DNA of 64,000 bases from JAFGVL01 sp963662245 (GTDB lineage Bacteria > Bacteroidota > Bacteroidia > Bacteroidales > Paludibacteraceae). The stretch spans positions 310,001 through 374,000 of the forward strand of contig CAXXVQ010000009.1 of NCBI GenBank assembly GCA_963662245.2, read 5' to 3'. Position 1 is the first letter of the stretch. Each line of letters starts with the position of its first letter. Below the pieces are notes generated by a model that was given only the letters and a program-made list of their open reading frames with translations, was not told the DNA's origin and did no database searches. The translations under genes and the position numbers were made by a program. Shown one piece after another: positions 8,473 to 17,169 of this stretch.

Positions 8473-8546
8473 TCTTCGATAGCTCAGTTGGTTAGAGCAT
8501 CTGACTGTTAATCAGAGGGTCCTAGGTTCAAGTCCTAGTCGAAGAG
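8473..8546 (+). tRNA. tRNA-Asn (anticodon GTT)
   Basis: A 74-nt cloverleaf. Acceptor stem TCTTCGA / TCGAAGA, D stem GCTC / GAGC, anticodon stem TCTGA / TCAGA around loop CTGTTAA (anticodon GTT), T stem CTAGG / CCTAG with loop TTCAAGT, discriminator G. CCA is not encoded in full. No integrated element is seen at its 3' end. Confidence 0.97.
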
Positions 8547-8550
8547 CAAA

Positions 8551-8579
8551 AGAGTAACACATTGTGTTGCTCTTTTTTT
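8551..8579 (+). terminator. Terminator after tRNA-Asn
   Basis: Stem GAGTAACAC / GTGTTGCTC with one G-T pair, followed by a run of seven T. Confidence 0.85.
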
Positions 8580-8682
8580 GTATTATGGCTTTCTGTTTCC
8601 ATTTTTATGAAAATACTTTTCATTCTTATATCTAAAAAACTCAAAAAAATCTATATCCTTCGCCCTTTTGAGTACTAATTTT

Positions 8683-8690
8683 TATATTTG
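8683..8690 (+). promoter_or_regulatory. -7 box for plsC-like gene
   Basis: TATATTTG on the plus strand, 36 nt before the ATG at 8727. No -33 box at 19 nt. Confidence 0.45.
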
Positions 8691-8726
8691 CAGCTAAAAG
8701 CAAGGAATTTACTGAATTAGCACTCT

Positions 8727-9458
8727 ATGAAATCATTTTTTCAGCTGTTTTATACTGTATATCAGTTTGTGTTTATTATTCCAATGTTAATAGTGTTAAC
8801 GGCCTTAACAGCTATTTCCACAATTATCCTTTCGTATCTAACAAAGAATCCTAAGATTTGGGCTATACCTGCGCAAATATGGTCAAAGTTAGTTTGCATT
8901 ATCAGTTTGATAAAAGTTGAGGTGAAAGGACGAGAGAATCTTAAAGCAGGGCAGTCGTACATTATCGCTTCTAATCACCAGAGTGCATTTGATATTTGGT
9001 TGATTTATGGGTGGTTAAATCGTCCGTTTAGTTGGGTGATGAAAAAGGAATTGCGAAAAGTGCCTTTAGTTGGGCTAGCATGTGAGCGTATCAATCACAT
9101 TTTTGTGGATAGAAAAAATGCTGTTGAGGCTAAGAAGAGCATGGAAAATGCTAAGAAGATCCTTCAAAATGGACAATGTGTGGTGATCTTTCCGGAAGGA
9201 ACACGAAGTAAAACAGGTAAGTTAGGTGTATTTAAGCGAGGTGCATTTAATATGGCTTCAGATTTGCAATTACCTGTAGTGCCGGTTACGATTGTAGGAT
9301 CATATGAGAGAATCGCAAAAAACGGTTGGCAGTTTAGACCAGGGAAAATGCAAATGCTTATCCATGAGCCAATTGAGGTGAGTCAAAGCCTTTCTGAACA
9401 AGAAATCAAGAATCTAGCACAACAAACTAAGGAAGTTGTAATGAGCAGCTTAGCTTAA
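8727..9458 (+). CDS. plsC: 1-acyl-sn-glycerol-3-phosphate acyltransferase
   Basis: A 243-residue membrane acyltransferase that makes phosphatidic acid from lysophosphatidate. Residues about 8-40 form hydrophobic segments. The catalytic HX4D motif is NHQSAFD (about residues 83-89), and block III is FPEGTRSKTGKLGVFKRGAF. Together with VVPVTIVGSY these are standard PlsC landmarks. Its length is normal. It lies 22 bp ahead of the PorE-like gene on the same strand; no terminator separates them. Confidence 0.92.
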   Translation: MKSFFQLFYTVYQFVFIIPMLIVLTALTAISTIILSYLTKNPKIWAIPAQIWSKLVCIISLIKVEVKGRENLKAGQSYIIASNHQSAFDIWLIYGWLNRPFSWVMKKELRKVPLVGLACERINHIFVDRKNAVEAKKSMENAKKILQNGQCVVIFPEGTRSKTGKLGVFKRGAFNMASDLQLPVVPVTIVGSYERIAKNGWQFRPGKMQMLIHEPIEVSQSLSEQEIKNLAQQTKEVVMSSLA

Positions 9459-9480
9459 TGTTGTGTGTAAAAAAAATATT

Positions 9481-11385
9481 ATGAAGAAAATTTTATTGTT
9501 ATTTCTAGTCGGTTTACTTTCTATAACATCTGTTGAAGCAAAAGAAAAACTTGATAGAAAACAAAAGAAAGCTCGTGAGATATTTACTGAAGCAAGATTG
9601 ATGTCTGATGAGAAGGAGAAAATTAAGAAGTTAAAAGAGGCGATTGACTTAGATAAAGAATTTGTTGAAGCTTATTGGATGGTTTCGGATACTTATAAGG
9701 AGCTAGGTGATGAAGTTAACACTATTGTATACTTAGACAGAGTGGCTCGTCCGAAATATCGTAACTACGAGAAATCTTGCTATCGTTTAGCAAAAGAGTA
9801 TTATGCAACCGGACAGTACCAAAAAGCGAGAGAAGCTTTTGGTAAAGCAGGAAATAAATATCAGTCTTGGGAAGATAAATGTACTACTGCAATGGAAATC
9901 AAGAGCAAGCCAGTACCTTTTGAACCTAAAAACTTAGTGCGTGTAAATACGGATTATGATGATTATTGGCCAAGTATTACGGCTGATGGACAGAACATTT
10001 CATTGACTGTACTTGTTGGACAAAGAGAGGGGGCTCGTGCACTTGGTGCTCAAGAGGATATTTATCACAGTATTTTAAATCCCGAAACAGGAGAGTGGTC
10101 AAAAAGTGAAACTTTAGGAGCTCCGACTAATACACCACAAAATGAAGGAGCACAAAGTTTCTCTGTAGATGGTCGATATATGTTCTTTATTGCTTGTGAC
10201 CGTGCAGGTAGTGTTGGTGGATGCGATATTTATTATTCAATCAGAAAAGGGAATATGTGGAGTCCGGCAGTAAACCCGGGTCGTCCATTAAATTCAAAAT
10301 ACTGGGAAACAAATCCATCGTTTTCACCGGCAGGAGATGAGTTGTTTTTCTCAAGTAATCGTCCGGGAGGTGTTGGTGGAAAAGATATATGGGTAAGTCA
10401 GGTGTTTATTGATGATAATGGTAAATTGGCTTTTAGAGAACCAGTGAACTTAGGTAAACCGGTTAATACTGAAGAAGATGAATTTTCTCCGTTTATCCAC
10501 GCCGATAATAAAACGATATATTTTTCATCTACAGGACATCCTGGTTTGGGAGGTTATGATATTTTTTATGCAAGAAGAGATGAAGGTGGTACATGGCAAA
10601 CGCCAAGGAATATTGGTTATCCAATTAATTCACACCGTGATGAGATTGGTTTTTGTGTAAACGCACAAGGAGATAAAGCATATTTATCATCAAACGGTAT
10701 CTTGAAAAATGGCCGTGGAAAAGATGTGTATGAAATTGCCCTTCCAGAAGATTTGCGTCCGGAACGCATGGATTTCTTCGATGGAAAGGTGTGGGATGCA
10801 AAAACAAAACGCCCAATTCAAGCAAAAGTGCAGGTATTTAGATTGCGTGATGATAAAACAGTCTTCCAGTCAGTTTCTGATGAAGTTACCGGTGAATTTC
10901 AAGCATTTTTGCCAATTGACGACAAATACGGATATACAGTTTATAAGAAGGGATACTTATTTGTGTCAGGAAGTCTTCAGTTAAAAGACAGTCTTCATTC
11001 ATCAAGAAAAGTGGTTGACTTAAGAACAATTGCTGTTGGTGAGAAAGTGACGCTGAATAATATCTTCTTCGACTTTGATAAGTCAACTCTTCAGACTGAA
11101 TCTTCAGGTGAGTTAAGACGCGTAGCTCGTTTCTTAATGGCAAACTCGAAGGTGTCTGTTGAAATGGCAGGACATACTGATATTATTGGTTCAAGAGAGT
11201 ATAACATTAAACTATCTGAGGCTCGTGCAAAAGCTGTTGCTGATAAGATTATTGAATACGGTGTTGATGCAAGCAGAGTGACATTTAAAGGCTATGGTCC
11301 GGATGTGCCAATTGCTGATAACGAAACAGATGAAGGAAGAGCTAGAAACCGTAGAACTGAAATTATTATTACAAAGGTTAGATAA
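9481..11385 (+). CDS. PorE-like OmpA-family protein (TPR, beta-propeller, CRD, OmpA)
   Basis: A 634-residue periplasmic protein. Order of domains from the ATG at 9481: signal peptide 1-19; TPR-like helices about 20-140; PD40/WD40-type propeller blades about 150-425 (repeated FSSNRPGGVGGKDIW-like strands); a carboxypeptidase regulatory-like fold about 428-510; OmpA C-terminal peptidoglycan-binding domain 515-634 (FFDFDKSTL, GHTDIIGSREYN, RNRRTEI). This is exactly the four-part layout known for PorE of Porphyromonas gingivalis, which anchors the type IX secretion machine to peptidoglycan. Orthology is inferred from architecture. An upstream in-frame ATG at 9463 is less likely as start. Confidence 0.8.
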   Translation: MKKILLLFLVGLLSITSVEAKEKLDRKQKKAREIFTEARLMSDEKEKIKKLKEAIDLDKEFVEAYWMVSDTYKELGDEVNTIVYLDRVARPKYRNYEKSCYRLAKEYYATGQYQKAREAFGKAGNKYQSWEDKCTTAMEIKSKPVPFEPKNLVRVNTDYDDYWPSITADGQNISLTVLVGQREGARALGAQEDIYHSILNPETGEWSKSETLGAPTNTPQNEGAQSFSVDGRYMFFIACDRAGSVGGCDIYYSIRKGNMWSPAVNPGRPLNSKYWETNPSFSPAGDELFFSSNRPGGVGGKDIWVSQVFIDDNGKLAFREPVNLGKPVNTEEDEFSPFIHADNKTIYFSSTGHPGLGGYDIFYARRDEGGTWQTPRNIGYPINSHRDEIGFCVNAQGDKAYLSSNGILKNGRGKDVYEIALPEDLRPERMDFFDGKVWDAKTKRPIQAKVQVFRLRDDKTVFQSVSDEVTGEFQAFLPIDDKYGYTVYKKGYLFVSGSLQLKDSLHSSRKVVDLRTIAVGEKVTLNNIFFDFDKSTLQTESSGELRRVARFLMANSKVSVEMAGHTDIIGSREYNIKLSEARAKAVADKIIEYGVDASRVTFKGYGPDVPIADNETDEGRARNRRTEIIITKVR

Positions 11386-11389
11386 TCAT

Positions 11390-11396
11390 AGGAGGG
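11390..11396 (+). promoter_or_regulatory. Strong Shine-Dalgarno of the GH15 gene
   Basis: AGGAGGG located 7 nt before a TTG codon. Shine-Dalgarno sequences are rare elsewhere in this window, and this one decides in favour of the TTG start at 11404. Confidence 0.7.
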
Positions 11397-11403
11397 TTTT
11401 CTA

Positions 11404-13200
11404 TTGAAGCAAAATTTAGATTATGGTGTAATTGGGAATTGTAGAACTGCTGCCTTAGTTTCTAAAAAAGGAAATATTGAGTGGTGTTGTTTCCCAATCT
11501 TTGATTCCCCATCAATTTTTTCGAAGATACTTGATGTAGAAAAAGGAGGTGAGTTTGGTTTTGAGGTCTCATCAGACTATGTTATCAAGCAAAAGTATGT
11601 TGATAATACCAATATCTTACTCACTCGTTTTGAAGCAAAAGAGGGGATATTTGAGGTGCTTGATTTTATGCCTCGTTACAAACCCAAAGAGCATCATTAC
11701 TACCATGCACCGGAAATCTATCGTTATATTCGCTATGTTTCAGGTAAACCTCGCTTTAAGGTTAATTATGACCCTCGTTTTAACTACGCTCTTGAACATG
11801 CTAAGCATGAGTTCAGAAATGGATATGTAAAGTCTTTTTCTATCGAGAATGAAGACGAAAGTGTTTTCTTGTATTCAAGTCTTTTGTATGATGATATTTT
11901 TTATAAAAATGAGATATCAATCTGTAGAGATCAGTTTATACTTCTTTCATATAATCAAAAGCTTATAAATGTTGATATTGCTCGTGTAAATCTTGAGTAT
12001 CAGCGTACTAAGACCTATTGGCTAGACTGGACAAATCGAAATATTCGCTACAAAAAGTTTCATCAAGAGATAACACGCAGTATGTTGGTTTTAAAGCTAA
12101 TGTATGCACAATCAACCGGAGCAATCCTAGCTGCCTTAACTACTTCAATTCCTGAGACTATCGGAGAAGTTAGAAACTGGGATTATCGTTTCTGTTGGAT
12201 TCGTGATGCCTCAATGTCCATTGATATTTTATTGAAAATGGGTCATGACCAGGCAGCTCGTCGCTTCTTGTCCTTTGTGAAGCATAACTTGAAGAAGAAG
12301 CATGATTTGTTGCAGATTATGTACAGTATTCATGGTGAAAAGGAACTGATAGAAGGTTCTCTTGATCATCTGGCTGGGTTTGAGGACTCGAAACCTGTGC
12401 GTGTAGGGAACGATGCATATCATCAGAAGCAAAATGATACTTTTGGTTATTTGATGGATGTAATCTATCAGTACTATAGATATTTCCCTGGAACACTCGA
12501 TGAAATCGAAGAAATTTGGGAGATTGTGCGAAATATCATGCGTACTGTAACTAACGAATGGGCCAGACCGGATAAAGGTATTTGGGAGATTAGAAATGAA
12601 GGTCGTCATTTCGTTTTCTCTAAAGTAATGTGTTGGGTTGCTGCAGATAGAGCCGAGAAAATCGGCAGATTGTTGTATAAACCGGAATATGCTAATACTT
12701 GGAAGAAACTAGCCGATGAAATCAAACAAGATGTGATGTCTAAAGGCTGGAAACCTGAATTAAATAGTTTCAGTCAGGCTTATTGTAATGAAGATTTAGA
12801 CGCATCATTGCTTTTAATGCATAAGTATGGTTTTATTAAAGCTGAAGATCCAAAATTTGTTAGTACCGTGCATTTAATTAAAGAAAAGTTATATCATCAA
12901 GGATTGATGTATAGATACACTGCAGAAGATGATTTTGGAAAACCTTCAAGTGCATTTACTATATGTACATTCTGGTTAGTTGATGCATTGCAGGCAATTG
13001 GAGAGCGCAAAGATGCTTTGATGATTTTCAAACAAATGCTGAATTATGGAAATCACTTAGGTTTATATAGTGAGGATTTGGATTTTGATTCTAAGCGACA
13101 ATTAGGGAATTTCCCACAGGCATACTCGCATTTGGCAATTATTGATACAGCAACCAAATTCTCAGAAAAATATCCCGTATCTAAGTTTGTTAGACCGTAG
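11404..13200 (+). CDS. Glycoside hydrolase family 15 enzyme (trehalase/glucoamylase-like)
   Basis: A 598-residue cytosolic enzyme without signal peptide. It has the N-terminal beta-sandwich of bacterial GH15 proteins (DYGVIGNCRTAALVSKKGNI, CFPIFDSPSIF) and then an (alpha/alpha)6 barrel beginning around residue 225 with TTSIPETIGEVRNWDYRFCW and IRDASM. GH15 members cleave alpha-1,4-glucans or trehalose. The neighbouring trehalose-phosphate synthase/phosphatase makes trehalase the better guess. Translation starts at TTG behind AGGAGGG. Its 3' end overlaps the convergent MscS gene by 11 bp. Confidence 0.85.
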   Translation: MKQNLDYGVIGNCRTAALVSKKGNIEWCCFPIFDSPSIFSKILDVEKGGEFGFEVSSDYVIKQKYVDNTNILLTRFEAKEGIFEVLDFMPRYKPKEHHYYHAPEIYRYIRYVSGKPRFKVNYDPRFNYALEHAKHEFRNGYVKSFSIENEDESVFLYSSLLYDDIFYKNEISICRDQFILLSYNQKLINVDIARVNLEYQRTKTYWLDWTNRNIRYKKFHQEITRSMLVLKLMYAQSTGAILAALTTSIPETIGEVRNWDYRFCWIRDASMSIDILLKMGHDQAARRFLSFVKHNLKKKHDLLQIMYSIHGEKELIEGSLDHLAGFEDSKPVRVGNDAYHQKQNDTFGYLMDVIYQYYRYFPGTLDEIEEIWEIVRNIMRTVTNEWARPDKGIWEIRNEGRHFVFSKVMCWVAADRAEKIGRLLYKPEYANTWKKLADEIKQDVMSKGWKPELNSFSQAYCNEDLDASLLLMHKYGFIKAEDPKFVSTVHLIKEKLYHQGLMYRYTAEDDFGKPSSAFTICTFWLVDALQAIGERKDALMIFKQMLNYGNHLGLYSEDLDFDSKRQLGNFPQAYSHLAIIDTATKFSEKYPVSKFVRP

Positions 13201-14251
13201 AATTAGAAATACTATCCTGAAGGCGAATTTTTACAAAGCTTTCAGGATATTTTTTATTGATGAAATCAATCATTTTCTCTCTCACATCCACTCGTAAATC
13301 CCAATTGCTTGACGAATCTGCACTGCTCAAAAGAAGCCTGACTTCCATATAGCGTTCACTGGTGTCCGTAACCTGAATATTTACTACTCGTTTGTCCCAT
13401 TTAGGGTGATTTTCCACAATTTCATTTAGATGCTTTCTAAGCGCATCAACAGGAACGGCATAGTCAAGATATAGGAATATAGTGCCAAGGATGTTAGCAT
13501 TCTTTCTAGTCCAGTTTTGGAATGGTTTTTCCATCAAGTAAGTGATAGGAAGAACAAGTCTGCGCTCATCCCAAATTTTCACTACCACATAGGTAAGTGT
13601 TATTTCCTCAATGCGCCCCCATTCACCTTCGATAACAACTACATCATCTAGTCTTACGGGTTGGGTAATGGCAATTTGGATTCCGGCAAGTATCATCCCG
13701 ATGCTTTTTTGTGCAGCTAAACCTACAATAATACCTAGAATTCCAGCTGAGGTAAGTATGCTAACACCAATATTTCTAGCCTCTTCAAATGTCAGTAAGC
13801 TTATAGAAATAGTCACAATGATAATAATGGTGTCAATGATGTGTTCAAAGACCTTTATTTGTGTTAAGCTTTTTCGTGCTTTTAGATTATCTGTATTAGT
13901 TATGTCTAGCCTTTTTTGGAAAAAATAAGAAAGAGCCTTTGTCAGTTTTATTAATATCCAGCCTACGGATAATATTAGTAGAATATTATTAATATGCTCG
14001 ATGAAATCATAGAATTCATGTCCTGTTAGGTAGGCAGAACTGAAGATCTTAACTGCAATCCAAAATAAAAGCCAAATAGCTGGAAATTTAAATATTTCAA
14101 TGATGAAGTCATCAATTAAGCTTTCCGTTTTATGGACTTTTTTCTTTAGATATTTGAAAGCATATCTGTATGTTAACAATAATATTGTGATCCCAACAAG
14201 AAAGAAGAGTGTAGGGGTAATGAAATCATTTATGTATTCTATATTGTTCAT
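13190..14251 (-). CDS. MscS-family mechanosensitive ion channel
   Basis: A 353-residue membrane protein with four predicted TM segments (about 10-30, 50-70, 88-108 and 137-185 including the pore helix). The pore helix and beta-domain entry are QKSIGMILAGIQIAITQPVR followed by LDDVVVIEGEWGRIEEITL, the standard MscS landmark. The C-terminal alpha/beta domain ends near 345. It sits 7 bp after the trehalose-phosphate synthase/phosphatase stop in the same operon, which suggests a shared role in osmotic adaptation. The number of TM segments is an estimate. Confidence 0.9.
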   Translation of the reverse strand: MNNIEYINDFITPTLFFLVGITILLLTYRYAFKYLKKKVHKTESLIDDFIIEIFKFPAIWLLFWIAVKIFSSAYLTGHEFYDFIEHINNILLILSVGWILIKLTKALSYFFQKRLDITNTDNLKARKSLTQIKVFEHIIDTIIIIVTISISLLTFEEARNIGVSILTSAGILGIIVGLAAQKSIGMILAGIQIAITQPVRLDDVVVIEGEWGRIEEITLTYVVVKIWDERRLVLPITYLMEKPFQNWTRKNANILGTIFLYLDYAVPVDALRKHLNEIVENHPKWDKRVVNIQVTDTSERYMEVRLLLSSADSSSNWDLRVDVREKMIDFINKKYPESFVKIRLQDSISNSTV

Positions 14252-14258
14252 GTTTAGC

Positions 14259-16424
14259 TTATTCTAAAAGTGAGCGTAAAAATGGAAGCGTTAGTCTTTG
14301 TGCCGCCAAGTTGTATTTTGCGTAATCAGAGTTCTCTCCAATTTTTATGGTGATGGCATCATCCGGTAAGGCATGGAACATATCGTCATCAGTAACATCA
14401 TCGCCTATTGCCATTACAAAGTCAAAATTATCTTTTGCCATTAGGCGTTTAGCTTCAGTTCCTTTGCTGAAATCCGGTGATTTTATTTCCACAATCTTAT
14501 TTCCACGCATCACTTGAAGGTTCAATCTAGAGCATGGATTTATCAGTCGGTTGATTAATTGTTTTACGCGCAAATCCGCTAACCAAGCATCCGTGTTTCT
14601 GTAATGCCAAACGATAGCAGTTTTCTTAATTTCAATCTTTGATTTTGGTGTTCTATTAGTTATTTGTTGGAAAATATCAATGATTTCATCGTTCCATTGA
14701 GGGAAACTGATGTTTTCATGCCAAACACCATCTTCTTTAAAAAATGCACCATGTTCAGCTGCAAATAAGATAGGTAAATCACCAAGCCATTTGTCTAGCG
14801 TTTGGTGATCTCTACCGCTGCTTATTACCACTGTGTTTTTGTCATCCGAAGCAAGCTCACGAAGTAATTTTATCAATTCATCAGAAGGAGCTGCATCTTG
14901 AGGTTTTTTTCTAAATGGAGCTAAGGTTCCGTCATAGTCAAGTATGATTAGTCGTTTTTTAGCATCCTTATATTGAGTGATAATTTTCTCAGAGTCTATA
15001 TGGCTGATTTGTTTGTCTTGCAAATCTGAGGTCTGTTGTTTAATGAAAGTCAGCTCTTTAAAGAAGTCATCCGCCCATTTGCTAACTGTTTGTCTGGAAA
15101 TTACTTCCTGCATTTGTTGGATGCGCTCCAGTTGTTCGCCTTCAGGCATTTCAATGGCCTGAATAATAGCATTTTCAATTGCTTTAGTATCATTAGGGTT
15201 TACAATTAAAGCTTCAGTAAGTTCAATTGCAGCGCCAGCCATTTCGCTTAAAATAAGTACTCCCGGGTTATCTTGTTTTGTTGCTACATACTCTTTTGCA
15301 ACAAGGTTCATTCCATCACGAAGTGGAGTGACCAAGCCAATATCTGCGATATGGTACATAGCAATTAATTCCTCAAAAGGGAATGAACGGTAGAAATAGT
15401 GAACCGGAGTCCAATTTAATGTAGCGTATTTCCCATTAATATTACTAATGGTTTGTTCAATACTCGTTTTTAAGTCGGCATAAATATCTACTGAATCTCG
15501 CGATGGAACTACTATCATTGCCAAGGAAACCTTTTCTCTGTATTCAGGGTTGTTTTCTATAAATTGTTCAAATCCATTTAATCTATGAACAATCCCTTTG
15601 CTATAATCTAGCCTATCTACCGAAAGAATTAGTTTGTCGTTCCCAAATTCTTTATGAAGTTTGGTCGCAATTTCTTTAACTTCCGGTTTAAGTATTGTTT
15701 CATGGTAAAGATTGTAGTTGATTCCCATAGGGAAGGTATCTACATGTACAACACGATTCCCGACTTGAGCCTCATCAAGGGTGAAATCCAAATCGAGTAC
15801 GCGGTAGGCACTACTGATGAAGTGACGCATGTAGTCGTGCGTGTGGAATGCAATCAAGTCAGCACCAATTAATCCATTCAGGATTTCGGCTCTCTCCGGC
15901 AATACGCGGAAAAGCTCGTACGAAGGGAAAGGGATATGGTGAAAGTAACCTATGCTGATATCTTCATGGTTTTGTCGAAGCATTGAAGGGAGCAACATCA
16001 ATTGATAATCTTGTACCCATACAATATCATCTTCCTCTATGATTGATTTGGCAGCTTCTGCAAATAGTTGATTTACTTTTTTGTAGGCAGCCCAATATTC
16101 TGATTTGTATTCTATATGACCGAAGAAATAATGGCATAAAGGCCAAATTACTTTGTTGCTGTAACCTTCATAGAAGTTTTCAATCTGATCTTGCGTGAGA
16201 AAGACCGGGTGGAAGTTTTCTTTTAGTAATTCCTTTGTGATTTCCTCTTCCTCGCCTTCTTCTTCTACAAAGAGACCAGGCCAACCAATCCAGTGTTTTT
16301 CAATACTGGTTTCTAACGAGCCCAAACCTGTAGCCAGACCTCCTTCACTTCTTTTGAATTCAAGTCCTTGTTCTCCGGTTTGTACTTTTACTGGTAATCT
16401 GTTAGAAATAATGATGAGTCTCAT
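14259..16424 (-). CDS. Bifunctional trehalose-6-phosphate synthase/phosphatase
   Basis: A 721-residue fusion. Residues about 1-465 are a GT20 OtsA domain: ISNRLPV at the start, GGLATGLG, WVQDYQLMLLP, SVDRLDYSKGI, and GMNLVAKEYV. Residues about 490-721 are a HAD-type OtsB phosphatase: LDYDGTLAPF, SSGRD, and GDDVTDDDMF. It makes trehalose 6-phosphate from UDP-glucose and glucose 6-phosphate and then trehalose. All catalytic HAD motifs are present, so both halves should be active. MscS follows in the same operon. A TATATTTG box lies at 16550. Confidence 0.95.
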   Translation of the reverse strand: MRLIIISNRLPVKVQTGEQGLEFKRSEGGLATGLGSLETSIEKHWIGWPGLFVEEEGEEEEITKELLKENFHPVFLTQDQIENFYEGYSNKVIWPLCHYFFGHIEYKSEYWAAYKKVNQLFAEAAKSIIEEDDIVWVQDYQLMLLPSMLRQNHEDISIGYFHHIPFPSYELFRVLPERAEILNGLIGADLIAFHTHDYMRHFISSAYRVLDLDFTLDEAQVGNRVVHVDTFPMGINYNLYHETILKPEVKEIATKLHKEFGNDKLILSVDRLDYSKGIVHRLNGFEQFIENNPEYREKVSLAMIVVPSRDSVDIYADLKTSIEQTISNINGKYATLNWTPVHYFYRSFPFEELIAMYHIADIGLVTPLRDGMNLVAKEYVATKQDNPGVLILSEMAGAAIELTEALIVNPNDTKAIENAIIQAIEMPEGEQLERIQQMQEVISRQTVSKWADDFFKELTFIKQQTSDLQDKQISHIDSEKIITQYKDAKKRLIILDYDGTLAPFRKKPQDAAPSDELIKLLRELASDDKNTVVISSGRDHQTLDKWLGDLPILFAAEHGAFFKEDGVWHENISFPQWNDEIIDIFQQITNRTPKSKIEIKKTAIVWHYRNTDAWLADLRVKQLINRLINPCSRLNLQVMRGNKIVEIKSPDFSKGTEAKRLMAKDNFDFVMAIGDDVTDDDMFHALPDDAITIKIGENSDYAKYNLAAQRLTLPFLRSLLE

Positions 16425-16549
16425 ATATTATAAGTTTTAGTTTTTGAAAGAAAAATGTGACGCACTTCAAGCCTGAAATGCTAAAAAGATCTGCCTCAAA
16501 AGAGGAGAAACTAGGTGGTGCCATTATCCCTATTTGAATGGGATATTGA

Positions 16550-16557
16550 CAAATATA
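16550..16557 (-). promoter_or_regulatory. -7 box for the trehalose-MscS operon
   Basis: TATATTTG on the minus strand, 125 nt upstream of the ATG at 16424; the long leader lowers confidence. Confidence 0.35.
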
Positions 16558-16633
16558 AAGAAAATTGCCCTAAAATCCGAATTTTTAGTTTGGAAATAGG
16601 GCTTTTGTTATAGAAGTTTATACAGTTTTACCA

Positions 16634-16670
16634 AAGAAAAAGGCCTAAAGCAATATTGCCTTAAGCCCTT
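16634..16670 (-). terminator. Terminator of the GT39-GtrA operon
   Basis: Imperfect stem AAGGGCTTAAGGCA / TGCTTTAGGCCTT on the minus strand, followed by TTTTTCTTT. It lies about 115 nt past the GtrA stop. Confidence 0.55.
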
Positions 16671-16785
16671 CATTGTTGTCAATACAGATGATATTATTTA
16701 TCGTTACCTAAACATCCTTTCTGAAACTTTGCTTTAAATAATATAACGGGAGCTTCTGTTATTTATTTTGTGTAATTCAAATTTT

Positions 16786-17169
16786 TTATTTGAAAGTGAA
16801 GAAATAATTCATGCCGAAGTTCCATATGGTAACAATTCCAATGGAAAAAAGCTTTGATAAGTAAAAATTGAGGTGTAGTTTTTCATGTAGAAGAAATAAG
16901 AATAAATTGTTTATGCCAAGTCCAATAACCGAGATAATTAAAAAGGAAACATATTCTGTGGCAATTTCAGGATTATGGCTTTCAAAAGTCCATATGCGAT
17001 TAAGGATGTAGTTAGACGAAGCTGCTAAAATAAAACCTGTACTATTTGCAAAATATTTGTTTGAGTTTAGCTTTTCTTTCAGCAACCAAGTAAATCCAAA
17101 ATCAACAGCCATGCCGGAGACCCCAACCACACAGAACTTGATTAGTTTTAAAATTAATACATTATCCAT
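16786..17169 (-). CDS. GtrA-family membrane protein
   Basis: A 127-residue integral membrane protein with four TM helices filling most of its length. The N-terminal LIKFCVVGVSGMAVDFG and central NYILNRIWTF are hallmarks of the GtrA family. GtrA proteins are thought to help move polyprenyl-linked sugars across the inner membrane or to assist glycosyltransferases. It overlaps the upstream GT39-type gene by 8 bp, so the pair very likely works together on surface glycan decoration. Confidence 0.9.
   Translation of the reverse strand: MDNVLILKLIKFCVVGVSGMAVDFGFTWLLKEKLNSNKYFANSTGFILAASSNYILNRIWTFESHNPEIATEYVSFLIISVIGLGINNLFLFLLHEKLHLNFYLSKLFSIGIVTIWNFGMNYFFTFK

Larger units (their letters stand above)
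16441..16785. other. Intergenic region between trehalose operon and GtrA gene
   Basis: 345 bp without a gene. It holds the likely promoter of the trehalose operon (16550-16557) and a terminator for the GtrA operon (16634-16670). Nothing else is recognised. Confidence 0.6.

Noticed and set aside
8473..8546. tRNA-Asn as integration site
   Set aside because: No partial tRNA 3' end repeat was found downstream and the neighbouring genes are ordinary core genes.
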